From Actinoallomurus liliacearum (GTDB taxonomy: Bacteria > Actinomycetota > Actinomycetes > Streptosporangiales > Streptosporangiaceae), in the NCBI RefSeq assembly GCF_039542035.1, contig NZ_BAABHJ010000005.1, forward strand, positions 806,001-870,000: 64,000 bases of DNA. Direction: 5' to 3'. The translations under genes were made by a program, and so were the position numbers. The notes under the pieces are model-generated. The model was not told the DNA's origin and did no database searches. It saw only the letters and a program-made list of their open reading frames with translations. Shown one piece after another: positions 45,611 to 54,491 of this stretch (within the stretch, counting starts at the first letter, position 1; every line of letters begins with the position of its first letter).

Positions 45611-46417
45611 TCAGCGGCGGCGCCGGATGAGACGCCAGAGGACCAGCAGCACCGCCACGGCGGCGGCGACCGGAGCGGCCCGCTTGATGACGGCCGGACC
45701 GGCGACCTCCAGCAGATCGATCGGCTCCGCCTCACGCCGGGCCGGTGTCGTGGCGGTCCGGGCCGCCGTCGTCGGCTTCGGGGCGCGCGCGGCCTCTTCC
45801 GCCGACTCCGCTGGGAACCCGGTACCGGTGCCGCTCTCCGCCGGAGTCCCGGTGGCAGCGGCGCTCTCCGCCGGGGCCCCGGCGGCGTCCTGGTCGGCGA
45901 CCGCCTCTTCGGCCGTGGCCGCGCCGGCGGCCGCCTCCTCGACCCTGGCCTCGGCGGAGGCGCCGGTGTCCGTCTCGGCGGCCAGTTCGGTGGCGAGGTT
46001 GTCGGCGAACCGGCCGATCAGCTTGCCGCCGACCTCGGCGAGGATGCCCCGGCCGAACTGCGCGGGCCGGCCGGTGACGTTCAGTTTGGTGTGCACGGTG
46101 ACGCGCGTCCGGCCGTCTTCCTCGTGCAGTTGCGCCTGGACCGTGGCGGAGGCGGTGCCCGGTCCCCGTGCCTCCTTGCCGGACGCCTCGATCACGACCG
46201 TGCGGGCCTCCTCGTCGCGCGAGGCGATGCGGGCCGTGCCCCGGTAGGTCACGGTCATCGCGCCGAGACGCACCTTCAGGCGGCCGGTGAACTCGTCGGT
46301 GTCGGCCGCGTCCAGCGTCGCCCCCGGCATGCAGGGCGCGATCCGCTCGACGTCGAGCAGCACCCGCCACGCCTGGTCCACCGGCACCGGAACGGTGAAC
46401 TCGTGGTCGAGTTCCAT
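45611..46417 (-). CDS. coxG: CoxG-like SRPBCC protein with C-terminal membrane anchor
   Basis: 268 residues. The N-terminal SRPBCC domain (1-150; MELDHEFTVPVPVDQAWRVL, CMPGATLDAADTDEFTGRLK) matches CoxG, a factor for CO-dehydrogenase-type enzymes. An Ala/Glu/Thr-rich linker leads to a C-terminal helix (about 245-262) and RRRR tail, a tail anchor seen in CoxG. ATG 46417 has AAGGAGG at good spacing. It is the last gene of the cox operon. Confidence 0.88.
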   Translation of the reverse strand: MELDHEFTVPVPVDQAWRVLLDVERIAPCMPGATLDAADTDEFTGRLKVRLGAMTVTYRGTARIASRDEEARTVVIEASGKEARGPGTASATVQAQLHEEDGRTRVTVHTKLNVTGRPAQFGRGILAEVGGKLIGRFADNLATELAAETDTGASAEARVEEAAAGAATAEEAVADQDAAGAPAESAAATGTPAESGTGTGFPAESAEEAARAPKPTTAARTATTPARREAEPIDLLEVAGPAVIKRAAPVAAAVAVLLVLWRLIRRRR

Positions 46418-46544
46418 GCGTGGCCTCCTTGCGATCGGCGGTCTGCGGGTGACGTTACAGGGCAAATGGTGCGGTGACCCGCGCCCCGCCCACCTCAGGC
46501 GCAATCCGGTGCGTACCCGAGGCGAGCGGGGCGACACCGGGGTG

Positions 46545-47390
46545 TCAGACGCCCGCGGCGGCCGCGAGGGCGCGGGCGGTCAGGACGCGGGCGAGGTGCC
46601 GCCGGTACTCCGCCGAGCCGTGCAGGTCGCTCGGCGGACTCGTGCCCTCGGGGGCGTCCTGCGCCGCGGCCTGGAACGCCTGGCGGGAGGCCGGCCCGTC
46701 GGCGACGGCCGTCTCGACGGCGTACGCGCGGACCGGCGTCGAGCCCATGTTCGTCAGGCCGACGCGCGCCTCGGCGATCTCGCCGTCCGTGCGCCGGACG
46801 AGGCACGCGACGCCGACGATCGCCCACGCCTGCGCCGTACGGTGGAACTTCTCGTAGTGGAATCCCCAGCCGGTGTACTCCTTGGGCAGGCGTACGCCCA
46901 GGAGGATCTCGTCCGGCTCCAGCGCCGACGTCAGGTAGTCGGCGAAGAAGTCGCGGGCGGGGATCTCCCGCGCCGACGTGACGAACACGGCGTCCATCGC
47001 CAGCGCCACGGCGGGCAGGTCACCGGCCGGATCGGCGTGCGCGAGGGAGCCGCCGATCGTGCCCCGGTGGCGGACCGCCGGGTCGGCGACGGTGGAGGTG
47101 GCCGCGGCGAGCAGCGGCGCGTGCGCCTGGATCAGCGGGTCGCGGATCACCTCGTAGTGCGTGGTCATCGCCCCGACGAGCACCGAGTCGCCGTCGTCGC
47201 GCACCCCGCGCAGCTCCGGCAGGCCGGAGACGTCGATGAGCACCTCGGGGTAGGCCAGCCGGAGCCGGAGCAGCGGCAGCAGGCTCTGCCCGCCGGCGAT
47301 GACCTTGCCCTCCTCGTCCGCCTCGCGCAGGGCCGCGACCGCGTCGCTCAGCGACGACGGCCGTACGTAGTCGAAGGTCGCCGGGATCAT
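46545..47390 (-). CDS. coxM: CO-dehydrogenase-type medium subunit (FAD)
   Basis: 281-residue flavoprotein of the xanthine-oxidase family. FAD motifs: KVIAGGQSLLPLLRLRL and RHRGTIGGSLAHADPAGDLP, then the CO-dehydrogenase flavoprotein C-terminal domain. It carries electrons from the FeS subunit to a downstream acceptor. ATG 47390 overlaps the coxL stop by 4 bp. Confidence 0.93.
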   Translation of the reverse strand: MIPATFDYVRPSSLSDAVAALREADEEGKVIAGGQSLLPLLRLRLAYPEVLIDVSGLPELRGVRDDGDSVLVGAMTTHYEVIRDPLIQAHAPLLAAATSTVADPAVRHRGTIGGSLAHADPAGDLPAVALAMDAVFVTSAREIPARDFFADYLTSALEPDEILLGVRLPKEYTGWGFHYEKFHRTAQAWAIVGVACLVRRTDGEIAEARVGLTNMGSTPVRAYAVETAVADGPASRQAFQAAAQDAPEGTSPPSDLHGSAEYRRHLARVLTARALAAAAGV

Positions 47391-49855
47391 GCCGCACCTC
47401 CCGCGGAACCAAGGCCGCCGCCCGCGCCGGGTTCGGGCGCGCCTTCGGGCGGGGCCGAACCCCGGCGCGCGCCGGTCAGCGCCCGCCAGACCCGTTCGGG
47501 CGTGCAGGGCATGGGCACGTCGTCGACCCCGTACGGGCGCAGCGCGTCGACGATCGCGTTCACGACCGCCGGGGTCGAGGCGATCGTGCCGGCCTCACCG
47601 ACGCCCTTGACGCCCAGCGGGTTCGTGGTCGCCGGGGTCTCCGTACGGTCGGTGGTGAACGTCGGCAGGTCCGCCGCCGAGGGGATCAGGTAGTCGGCCA
47701 TCGTGGTCGTCGTCAGGTTGCCGTCGGCGTCGTACACCGCCTCCTCGTACAGCGCCTGCGCGATGCCCTGCGCCAGGCCGCCGTGCACCTGACCCTCGAC
47801 GATCAGCGGGTTGACGACCTTGCCGACGTCGTCGACGGCGACGTACGAGCGGATCTTCACGAACCCGGTCTCGGTGTCCACCTCGGTGGCGCACAGGTGC
47901 GTGCCGTGCGGGAAGGAGAAGTTCTCCGGGTCGTGGGTCGCCTCGGAGTCCAGCGACGGCTCGAACCCCTCGGGCAGGTCGTGCGCCGCGAACGCGGCGA
48001 GGGCCACCTCCTGGAGCGTACGGGCCTGGCCCGGGACGCCCTTCACCGCGAACGACCCGGCGGAGAACTCGATGTCCCGCTCGTCGGCCTCCAGCAGGTG
48101 CGCGGCCATCCGGCGCGCCTTGTCGATCACCTTGTCGCAGGCGTTGAACAGCGCGACACCGCCGACGGCGAGGGAACGCGAGCCGTACGTGTCCATGCCC
48201 TTCGGCGAGACGCTGGTGTCGCCGTGCAGCACCCGGACGTCCTCGAACGGCACGCCGAGCCGGTCGGCGGCGATCTGCGCCCACGCGGTCTCGTGCCCCT
48301 GCCCGTGCGCGGACGACCCGGTGACGACCTCGACCTTGCCGGACGGCAGCACCCGTACGGACGCGTGCTCCCAGCCGCCCGCGCCGTACGACAGCGAGCC
48401 CAGGACCCGGGACGGCGCCAGCCCGCACATCTCGGTGAAGGTGGACACGCCGAGGCCCAGTTGCACGGGGTCGCCCCGGTCCCGCCGGTCGGCCTGTTCC
48501 GCGCGCAGCTTGTCGTACTCGAACAGCCGTAGGGCCTTCTCGGTGGCGGCCTCGTAGTTGCCGGAGTCGTACGTCAGCCCGGAGATCGTGTCGTACGGGA
48601 ACTCCTCGTGCCGGATCCAGTTGCGCCGGCGTACTTCGAGCGGGTCCAGGCCCAGCTCGTTCGCGAGCTCGTCCATCAGCCGCTCGATGCCGAACGTCGC
48701 CTCCGGCCGGCCCGCGCCCCGGTACGCGTCGGTGGGCGTCTTGTTCGTGAACACGCCGGTGCAGGTGAAGGAGTACGCGTCCATCTTGTAGATGCCGTTG
48801 AACATGAACGCGCCGAGCAGCGGGACACCGGGCGTGACCAGCATGAGGTAGGCGCCCATGTCGGCGAGCAGGTCGACCTTCAGCCCGCGGATCCGGCCGT
48901 CGCGGTCGGCGGCGAGCGCCAGCCGCTGGATCTGGTCCCGGCCGTGGTGGACGGCCATGTTCCCCTCACTGCGCGACTCGGTCCACTTGACCGGGCGGCC
49001 GAGCCGCCGGGCCAGCAGCAGGCAGACGACCTCCTCGCCGTACACCTGCAGCTTCGAGCCGAAGCCGCCGCCGACGTCGGGCGCGACGACCCGCAGCTTG
49101 TGCTCGGGGATACCGGTGACGGTCGCGAGCATCAGCCGCAGGATGTGCGGGATCTGCGTGGCCGACCACAGGGTGTACTCGTCGCCGACGGCCGAGCAGA
49201 CGACGGCGCGGGGCTCCATCGCGGTCGGGATCAGCCGCTGCTGGACGTACCGGCGCTCGATCACCACGGGCGCGTCCCGGAAGGCCGTGTCGAGCTCACC
49301 CGCCTCGAAGACCCAGGTGTAGCTCTTGTTCGTGCCCTTGTCGGTGTGGACGAGGTCGGCGCCCTCCTCGATCGCGCGCTCCATGTCGACCACCGCGGGC
49401 AGTGGCTCGTAGTCGACGTCGACGGCCTCCAGCGCGTCCACGGCGGCGTACCGGTCCCGGGCCACGACGACCGCCACCGGCTCGCCGACGTACCGCACCT
49501 CGTCGACCGCGATCGGCGGGTGGTCGGGCAGGACCATGTCCTCGGTGACCGGCCACGCGCACGGCAGGCTGCCCTGCTCGTCGGCGAGGTCGGCGCCGGT
49601 GAAGACGGCGATCACACCGGGCCGGGCGCGGACGGCCTCGACGTCGATCCGGGTGATCCGGGCGTGACTGATCGGGCTGCGTAGGAACGCCACGTGCAGC
49701 AGGCCGGGCAGTTGGATGTTGTCGGTCCAGGTGGTGCGCCCGGTGATCAGCCGGGCGTCCTCCGTACGCCTGCGGGCGCGGCCGACCTCCGCCTTCGCGT
49801 CCGGCACGCTCGGGGTGACCTGCTCGGCCACCGCCTCAGGAGCTATCTCGCTCAT
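47387..49855 (-). CDS. coxL: Form II CoxL-like molybdenum hydroxylase large subunit
   Basis: 822-residue molybdopterin-cytosine-dinucleotide subunit. The active-site loop reads TDAYRGAGRPEA (about residue 378), the AYRGAGR form II signature, rather than AYRCSFR of proven CO oxidisers. Other features: VGGGFGSKLQVYGEEVVCLL and the C-terminal GVGEAGTIASTPAVVNAI, the Glu-containing end. Form II enzymes may oxidise other substrates, so the product name should not be read as proof of CO oxidation. ATG 49855 overlaps coxS by 4 bp. Confidence 0.92.
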   Translation of the reverse strand: MSEIAPEAVAEQVTPSVPDAKAEVGRARRRTEDARLITGRTTWTDNIQLPGLLHVAFLRSPISHARITRIDVEAVRARPGVIAVFTGADLADEQGSLPCAWPVTEDMVLPDHPPIAVDEVRYVGEPVAVVVARDRYAAVDALEAVDVDYEPLPAVVDMERAIEEGADLVHTDKGTNKSYTWVFEAGELDTAFRDAPVVIERRYVQQRLIPTAMEPRAVVCSAVGDEYTLWSATQIPHILRLMLATVTGIPEHKLRVVAPDVGGGFGSKLQVYGEEVVCLLLARRLGRPVKWTESRSEGNMAVHHGRDQIQRLALAADRDGRIRGLKVDLLADMGAYLMLVTPGVPLLGAFMFNGIYKMDAYSFTCTGVFTNKTPTDAYRGAGRPEATFGIERLMDELANELGLDPLEVRRRNWIRHEEFPYDTISGLTYDSGNYEAATEKALRLFEYDKLRAEQADRRDRGDPVQLGLGVSTFTEMCGLAPSRVLGSLSYGAGGWEHASVRVLPSGKVEVVTGSSAHGQGHETAWAQIAADRLGVPFEDVRVLHGDTSVSPKGMDTYGSRSLAVGGVALFNACDKVIDKARRMAAHLLEADERDIEFSAGSFAVKGVPGQARTLQEVALAAFAAHDLPEGFEPSLDSEATHDPENFSFPHGTHLCATEVDTETGFVKIRSYVAVDDVGKVVNPLIVEGQVHGGLAQGIAQALYEEAVYDADGNLTTTTMADYLIPSAADLPTFTTDRTETPATTNPLGVKGVGEAGTIASTPAVVNAIVDALRPYGVDDVPMPCTPERVWRALTGARRGSAPPEGAPEPGAGGGLGSAGGAA

Positions 49856-50355
49856 GAGCGGGCCTCCTCGCGCTGCTCGGTCGACTCGGCCTGGCGCATG
49901 TCGTTGGCGGCGCGGCGGACGGCGCGGACGATGTTCTGGTAGCCGGTGCAGCGGCACAGGTTGCCCTCGAGCCCGTCGCGGATCTCCTCGTCGGACGGGT
50001 CGGCGTTCTCCCGGAGCAGGTCCAGTGCGGCCATGATCATGCCGGGGGTGCAGTAGCCGCACTGCAGGGCGTGCTCCTCGTGGAACGCGCGCTGCATCGG
50101 GTGCAGGTTCTGCCCGTCGCCGAGGCCCTCGACGGTCGTGATCTCGTGCCCGTCCGCCTGCACGGCCAGGACGGAACAGCTCTTGACGCTGAGGCCGTCC
50201 ACCAGGACGGTGCAGGCGCCGCAGTTCGACGTGTCGCAGCCGATCGGGGTGCCTACCTTGCCCAGCCGGTCGCGAAGATAGTGGGCGAGCAGGAGACGTG
50301 GTTCGACGTCGTCGTCGTATCTCACGCCGTCGACCTCTACCGACACGCGCGGCAT
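49852..50355 (-). CDS. coxS: CO-dehydrogenase-type small [2Fe-2S] subunit
   Basis: 167 residues with two [2Fe-2S] clusters: the N-terminal plant-type set in GCDTSNCGACTVLVDG plus a later Cys, and the helical set in QCGYCTPGMIMAAL and GNLCRCTGYQNI. Order S-L-M-G (transcribed from 50355 down) is that of form II operons. Confidence 0.94.
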   Translation of the reverse strand: MPRVSVEVDGVRYDDDVEPRLLLAHYLRDRLGKVGTPIGCDTSNCGACTVLVDGLSVKSCSVLAVQADGHEITTVEGLGDGQNLHPMQRAFHEEHALQCGYCTPGMIMAALDLLRENADPSDEEIRDGLEGNLCRCTGYQNIVRAVRRAANDMRQAESTEQREEARS

Positions 50356-50436
50356 ACGTCCCTCCAGGATGTGCGTTTTCCGATACGGGCAGGGCCGTGC
50401 CCGGAGGCCCTGCGGACGTGCCGGAACGACGCCCGA

Positions 50437-50482
50437 TCGCGTACGCGAGGCGGGCCGGACCCGCCGGTCGCGTACGCGAGGC
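50437..50482. repeat. Two copies of a 12-bp palindrome upstream of coxS
   Basis: TCGCGTACGCGA, a perfect palindrome, occurs at 50437-50448 and 50468-50479, each followed by GGC. The copies are 31 bp (three helical turns) apart and 80-125 bp upstream of the coxS start, a good position for an operator. Confidence 0.55.
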
Positions 50483-50541
50483 AGGCGGCGCTCACCGGCC
50501 GCGCGCCCGGCTCCCGGTGCACGGGTGGTGGTGCTCGGGCG

Positions 50542-50661
50542 TCAGTCGTGGTTGAACTGGTGGTGACTGTTCACCTTGTGACTGCGTCGGGCGCCTTCAC
50601 GGTGCTTGCGACGGATCTTGGCGGCGGCTCGTCTGATGCGTTTCGCACGGCTTCGCGACAT
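50542..50661 (-). CDS. 39-residue strongly basic peptide
   Basis: ATG 50661 has GGAG 7 nt upstream. The product is MSRSRAKRIRRAAAKIRRKH then REGARRSHKVNSHHQFNHD, very rich in Arg and Lys, with a His/Asn-rich end. Such size and charge suggest nucleic-acid or ribosome contact, but no family is recognised. It lies directly upstream of the cox operon, same strand, separated by the palindromic repeats. Confidence 0.55.
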   Translation of the reverse strand: MSRSRAKRIRRAAAKIRRKHREGARRSHKVNSHHQFNHD

Positions 50662-51091
50662 CGCTTGCTCCAGTGGCAGGAGGCGTGACGTGTTGTCAAC
50701 GTAAGCCCGGAACGCCGGGAAAGGCCAGAGGGGGAACGAAACCTGACGGCGGGTTGACCCTGCCTCGGCCGTCCGGCGAACTCCCGGTGACACGCGTCAC
50801 CGCGCCCCCGATGCGTGCGCCGTCCGGGGTGGGCTCCGCCCACACCGCGGACGCCGACCGATTGCGCCATTCGGCGGCTGACCTCACCGGCCGCTGTGAT
50901 GTGGTTCTCTTTCCCCATGTCGGCCACGTGCCGGTCGAATGGGTCGTCGTCGACACGATGCGCACGAACGGCGTTCCGGCATCGCGTGAGGATCGTGAGG
51001 CGGCGGTGACGGGGCTTTCGTCGGAAGGTTTCCAGCGAATTGTCCGAAGCGGTGGCATTGTGTTGTCCCGTCGCGTTTGAACGGAGGGGCC
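50662..51091. other. Non-coding gap
   Basis: About 430 bp between divergent genes. Frames on both strands are open but arginine/proline-rich and lack start sites; I see no convincing gene. The promoters of both neighbours must lie here. Confidence 0.4.
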
Positions 51092-52549
51092 GTGACGAGT
51101 GTCGAGGAGCGTGTCGCCGGTGATCCTGGCCGGGCGGTCGCGGACGGGGAGGCCTTCGGCCGCCTGGTCCGCACCCTGGCGCTCGCTCGCCGCCACCGCG
51201 TCTTCCTCCCGGTTCTCGCGTCGGCCGTCGTGCTCCGCCTGGTCGCGATGCTGGGTTTCCAGGGCGCCATGTGGTTCCCCGACTCCTATGACTACGTCAG
51301 CGGAGCCCTGAGCCTCACACCCAACCTGATCCGGCCGAGCGGCTACTCCCTGTTCCTCTGGCTGTTGTCCCCGTTCCACAGTTTCGCCCTCGTCGTGCTC
51401 GTCCAGCACGCGATGGGCGTCGCCGTGGGCGTGATGGTGTACGCGCTGCTGCGGCACCGGTTCGGGCTGCCCGGCTGGGCGGCGTCCGTCGCCGCGGTCC
51501 CCGCGCTGTTCGACGCCTTCGGCATGCAGCTCGAGCACCTGATCATGTCCGACACGCCGTTCACCTTTCTGCTCACGCTGGCGATGACCCTCGCGCTGTG
51601 GGAGAAGAAGCCGAGCGCCCGGCGGATGGCCCTCGTCTGCCTGCTCGTCGGCCTCGCGGCGGTCACCCGCTCGGTGGGCCTGCCGATCCTCGTCGTCACC
51701 CTCGCCTGGCTGGTCGTACGACGGGCCGGGCGCCGCGCCGTCGTCGCGGGACTCGTCGCCGGGCTGCTGCCCGTCGCGTTGTACGCGGGGTGGTTCTCCT
51801 CCCGCACGAACCGGTTCGGGCTGACGTACAGCACGGGGATCTTCCTCTACAGCAGGACCATGCCGTTCGCGGACTGCCGGAAGATCAAGCCGCCGGTCGG
51901 CGAGCTGCCGCTGTGCATCGACACGCCTCCCGCGAAGCGAGGCCGGTCGCAGTTCTACATCTGGGGCCGGGTCTCGCCGTTCCATCGGCTCGGCGCGCGC
52001 AAGTTCACCCCGGACATCGAGAACCGGGCCGGCGACTTCGCCCAGCGGGCCATCATCGCGCAGCCGGGCGACTACGCCGAGACCGTGACCTCCGACCTGC
52101 TGCGGACGTTCCGGTGGCACCATCCGCCGTTCCCGGACTCCGACACGTACGACTACTACCTCTTCCAGCCGCACCCGCCGCAGCCGCCGTCCACGGCGGT
52201 CGCGCGGATGCGACCGTACGACCCCGGACACGTGACGACGAAGGTCGTCCGGCCGTACGCCTCGGTCATGCGGGTCTACCAGCGTTACTTCTTCGTGCGC
52301 GGCACGGTGTTCGGCCTGATCCTGTTGCTGGGGCTCGGTGCCCTGGTGCGCCGGCGGTGGGACGCCCTGCTGCCCTGGACGATCGCGGTGGTGGCCATCG
52401 TCGTGCCGCCGACCACCGCGGAGTTCGACTACCGCTACGTGATCCCCGCGCTGCCCGCCGCCTGCCTCGCCGCCGCCCTCGCCTTCACCCGGCGAACCGG
52501 CGAGACGGATGACGTCACCGACCGGAGGGAACCGGTCCACGCGATCTGA
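51092..52549 (+). CDS. Polytopic membrane glycosyltransferase-like protein (GT-C type)
   Basis: 485 residues with about ten hydrophobic helices in two blocks, split by an extracytoplasmic loop (about 245-400). The first loop has MWFPDSYDYVSGALSLTPNL, similar to the Asp-containing loop of GT-C lipid-linked sugar transferases (GT39/PMT-like). GGAGG precedes GTG 51092; TTG 51077 is an alternative. Function is likely transfer of a sugar from a polyprenyl phosphate, but this is inferred. Confidence 0.7.
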   Translation: MTSVEERVAGDPGRAVADGEAFGRLVRTLALARRHRVFLPVLASAVVLRLVAMLGFQGAMWFPDSYDYVSGALSLTPNLIRPSGYSLFLWLLSPFHSFALVVLVQHAMGVAVGVMVYALLRHRFGLPGWAASVAAVPALFDAFGMQLEHLIMSDTPFTFLLTLAMTLALWEKKPSARRMALVCLLVGLAAVTRSVGLPILVVTLAWLVVRRAGRRAVVAGLVAGLLPVALYAGWFSSRTNRFGLTYSTGIFLYSRTMPFADCRKIKPPVGELPLCIDTPPAKRGRSQFYIWGRVSPFHRLGARKFTPDIENRAGDFAQRAIIAQPGDYAETVTSDLLRTFRWHHPPFPDSDTYDYYLFQPHPPQPPSTAVARMRPYDPGHVTTKVVRPYASVMRVYQRYFFVRGTVFGLILLLGLGALVRRRWDALLPWTIAVVAIVVPPTTAEFDYRYVIPALPAACLAAALAFTRRTGETDDVTDRREPVHAI

Positions 52550-52655
52550 GGTGCTACTGGCCTGAGTCACTTCGTGGCGCTACGTCACCTCCTCCACACA
52601 GTCCTTGGAAAGCCTCGCAGCGGGCGGGGTAGACAAAGAGGGAGCAGTGATTCAA

Positions 52656-52823
52656 ATGGCCGATGACTGGAAGATCCTCGAGTCCTGCACGGACGGCCAG
52701 GGGCACAGCTACGGCGAGCCCAAGGACGTCCAGTACAAGGACGGGAACGGCGCGACCCAGACCGTCAAGCGGGCCGAGTGCGACAACGGCTGCGGGACCG
52801 GCCGCGTCAGCTCGGAGTACTAG
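52656..52823 (+). CDS. Small hydrophilic protein, unknown
   Basis: 55 residues: MADDWKILESCTDGQGHSYG, then EPKDVQYKDGNGATQTVKRA and ECDNGCGTGRVSSEY. Three cysteines, one as ECDNGCG. ATG 52656 is preceded by GAGGGAGC 11 nt away; GTG 52647 is possible. No family recognised. A strong terminator follows. Confidence 0.65.
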   Translation: MADDWKILESCTDGQGHSYGEPKDVQYKDGNGATQTVKRAECDNGCGTGRVSSEY

Positions 52824-52886
52824 GCGTCGGCCGACGAGACAGCGGCTCGCGGCGAGGCTGATCCGGCCTTGGCGCGCTGAACGCGG

Positions 52887-52920
52887 GAGCGGCTCCGTAC
52901 TCCGTACGGGGCCGCTCTTT
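52887..52920 (+). terminator. Intrinsic terminator
   Basis: GAGCGGCTCCGTAC and GTACGGGGCCGCTC with a TCC loop, 13 of 14 paired, then TTTCC. It is the best terminator in the window. Confidence 0.88.
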
Positions 52921-53085
52921 CCTTTCCCCTGGAGGAGTGACCGAGTGTCCGTATCGAAGCGGACGGAACGCTCGGTGAAGGGGTGAGTCGCCCGCTGGTT
53001 CTGCGCCCTATCGGCTGGTCCCGGATGTCGGTCACCGAGCCTTCGGCGCGCCCGGGGCCGGGGCGCGCATGGGTTCGACGGGAGG

Positions 53086-53373
53086 TCATCGCTTCGGCGG
53101 GAGGGGAACGGAGATGACCTTCTTGATGAGCCGCACCGCCTTGTCGATCTCCTCCGCGCCGCAGATCGGCTTGTCCCAGGACCACCACCAGCAGAGGCGT
53201 TCGTTCTCATCCGGCTTGGCCGTGATGATCTCGGCGAGGTGATTACTGGTCCCCGGGACGTGGACGTAGATCCGGGTGGGGCCCTGCTGCTGGGCGTCCA
53301 GGCCGGCCTCCTGGCACGCGCTGGTCAGTCTTCCGGCGAGCTCGTGAACGTCCTCGGTCGAATTCTCGATCAT
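53086..53373 (-). CDS. Small protein divergent from XRE gene, unknown
   Basis: 95 residues. Features: LAGRLTSACQEAGLDAQQQG, IYVHVPGTSNHLAEIITAKP, and LCWWWSWDKPICGAEEID with a tryptophan cluster; acidic N-terminus. ATG 53373 has AAGGAG upstream. Similar proteins occur beside XRE/DUF397 pairs in actinomycetes; this context suggests a shared locus, but its role is unknown. Confidence 0.7.
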   Translation of the reverse strand: MIENSTEDVHELAGRLTSACQEAGLDAQQQGPTRIYVHVPGTSNHLAEIITAKPDENERLCWWWSWDKPICGAEEIDKAVRLIKKVISVPLPPKR

Positions 53374-53489
53374 CGTCACTCCTTGCTGTCGATTGACTAC
53401 AAAGATTGACCGAGAAGTCGTACGCTAGGAGCCCCCAATAGCTGGACCGTGAGCACACAACAGGCACGTCCCCCGGTAGTGCGAAAGGT

Positions 53490-54309
53490 GTGCAGGAGAT
53501 GTCGGAAAACCGAATGACCGCGCGGCAGTTCGTCGGCAAGGAGATCCGTCGCGCCCGCGAATCGAAGCAGCTCACCCGCGCCGAGCTGGCGAAGACCTTT
53601 CCGGTCTCGGAATCCCTCATCGCCTCCTGGGAAAACGGGCGACTCATCCCCGAAGCCGGAATACCTACCTCACCTAATGAGCACTTTGGGGCTTCCCGCC
53701 CTAATCCTGCGTATACTCGACGATCTGGTCAGCAGGGAGGTCGCACCCGAGTGGCTCGGCAAATGGACGGAAGCGGAGGCTGATTCGTCGGCCCTGCTCG
53801 CGTTCGCGCCGCTCGTGGTGCCCGGTCTCCTGCAGACGGATGACTACGCCCGCGCGGTCCTCTGTCTCGGGAAGCCGGCTCCCCTTGATCTCGAGGGGCA
53901 GGTGAGCGTGCGACTGGCGAGACAGAAGGTGCTGACCCGCGAGGACCCGCCGCTCTACCACGCCGTGCTCGACGAGGCGGTGATCAGGCGCCCGGTCGGC
54001 GGCCCGGAGGTCATGCACGATCAATTGATGCGACTGGTGGAGCTCTCACGACGCGATCACATCATCGTCCAGGTGATCCCGTTCAGCGTGGGGGCGCACG
54101 CCGGATTCGCCGGCGGCCCGATCGAGCTGGCGAGCATCGACGGCGCGGAGGTCGCCTACGTCGATAATGCGCTCCGCGGGGACGTGGTAGAAAAAACGGA
54201 AGACGTGGCAGCGATCCGGCGACTCTGGCAGATGCTGAGCGCCAAGGCGCTGCACGAAGACGCATCCATCGAGCTCATCACGAAGGCAGCGGAAACATGG
54301 GCAACCTGA
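53490..54309 (+). pseudogene. XRE/DUF5753 regulator with a +1 frameshift
   Basis: The N-terminal HTH (VGKEIRRARESKQLTRAELA, SESLIASWENGRLIP) is in one frame and the DUF5753 domain (ILDDLVSREVAPEWLGKW through the end) is in the next. Skipping base 53652 (the G after ATC CCC) joins LIP to KPEYLPHLMSTLGLP, the normal linker, so one extra base relative to the ancestor explains the break. Causes could be pseudogenisation, a sequencing error or +1 frameshifting at CCC-G. DUF5753 is full length. Such regulators normally partner the DUF397 protein encoded next. Confidence 0.82.
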
Positions 54310-54389
54310 GCTGGCGTAAGTCGACGCGCAGCACGAACAACGGCGGTAGCTGCGTCGAAGTCGCCGTTGTCGAGGAGAGCGGCAAGTAA
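54297..54389 (+). CDS. Truncated DUF397 protein
   Basis: 30 residues: MGNLSWRKSTRSTNNGGSCV then EVAVVEESGK. This matches only the N-terminal half of DUF397, normally about 60 residues and continuing with a VRDSKDP-type segment. ATG 54297 overlaps the XRE gene by 13 bp. With the frameshift upstream, the pair appears to be decaying. Confidence 0.7.
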   Translation: MGNLSWRKSTRSTNNGGSCVEVAVVEESGK

Positions 54390-54395
54390 CGTGAG

Positions 54396-54414
54396 CGGCG
54401 CCGGATAGGCGCCG
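54396..54414 (+). terminator. Hairpin after the DUF397 gene
   Basis: CGGCGCC, GGATA, GGCGCCG, 7 bp past the stop. Confidence 0.65.
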
Positions 54415-54427
54415 TTCCCCCGGACGT

Positions 54428-54467
54428 CCCCCGTCCTTGCTTACCGGAGCCAAGGGCGGGGGATTTC
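54428..54467. terminator. Second terminator, likely bidirectional
   Basis: CCCCCGTCCTTG pairs with CAAGGGCGGGGG with one mismatch, loop 11 nt, then ATTTCTC. It lies between the DUF397 gene and the convergent thioesterase gene. Confidence 0.75.
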
Positions 54468-54491
54468 TCATGTCCGGCGGCTGCGGCGGGA

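Noticed and set aside
50673..51080. 135-codon forward frame before the membrane transferase
   Set aside because: No ribosome binding site and unconvincing composition; treated as intergenic.
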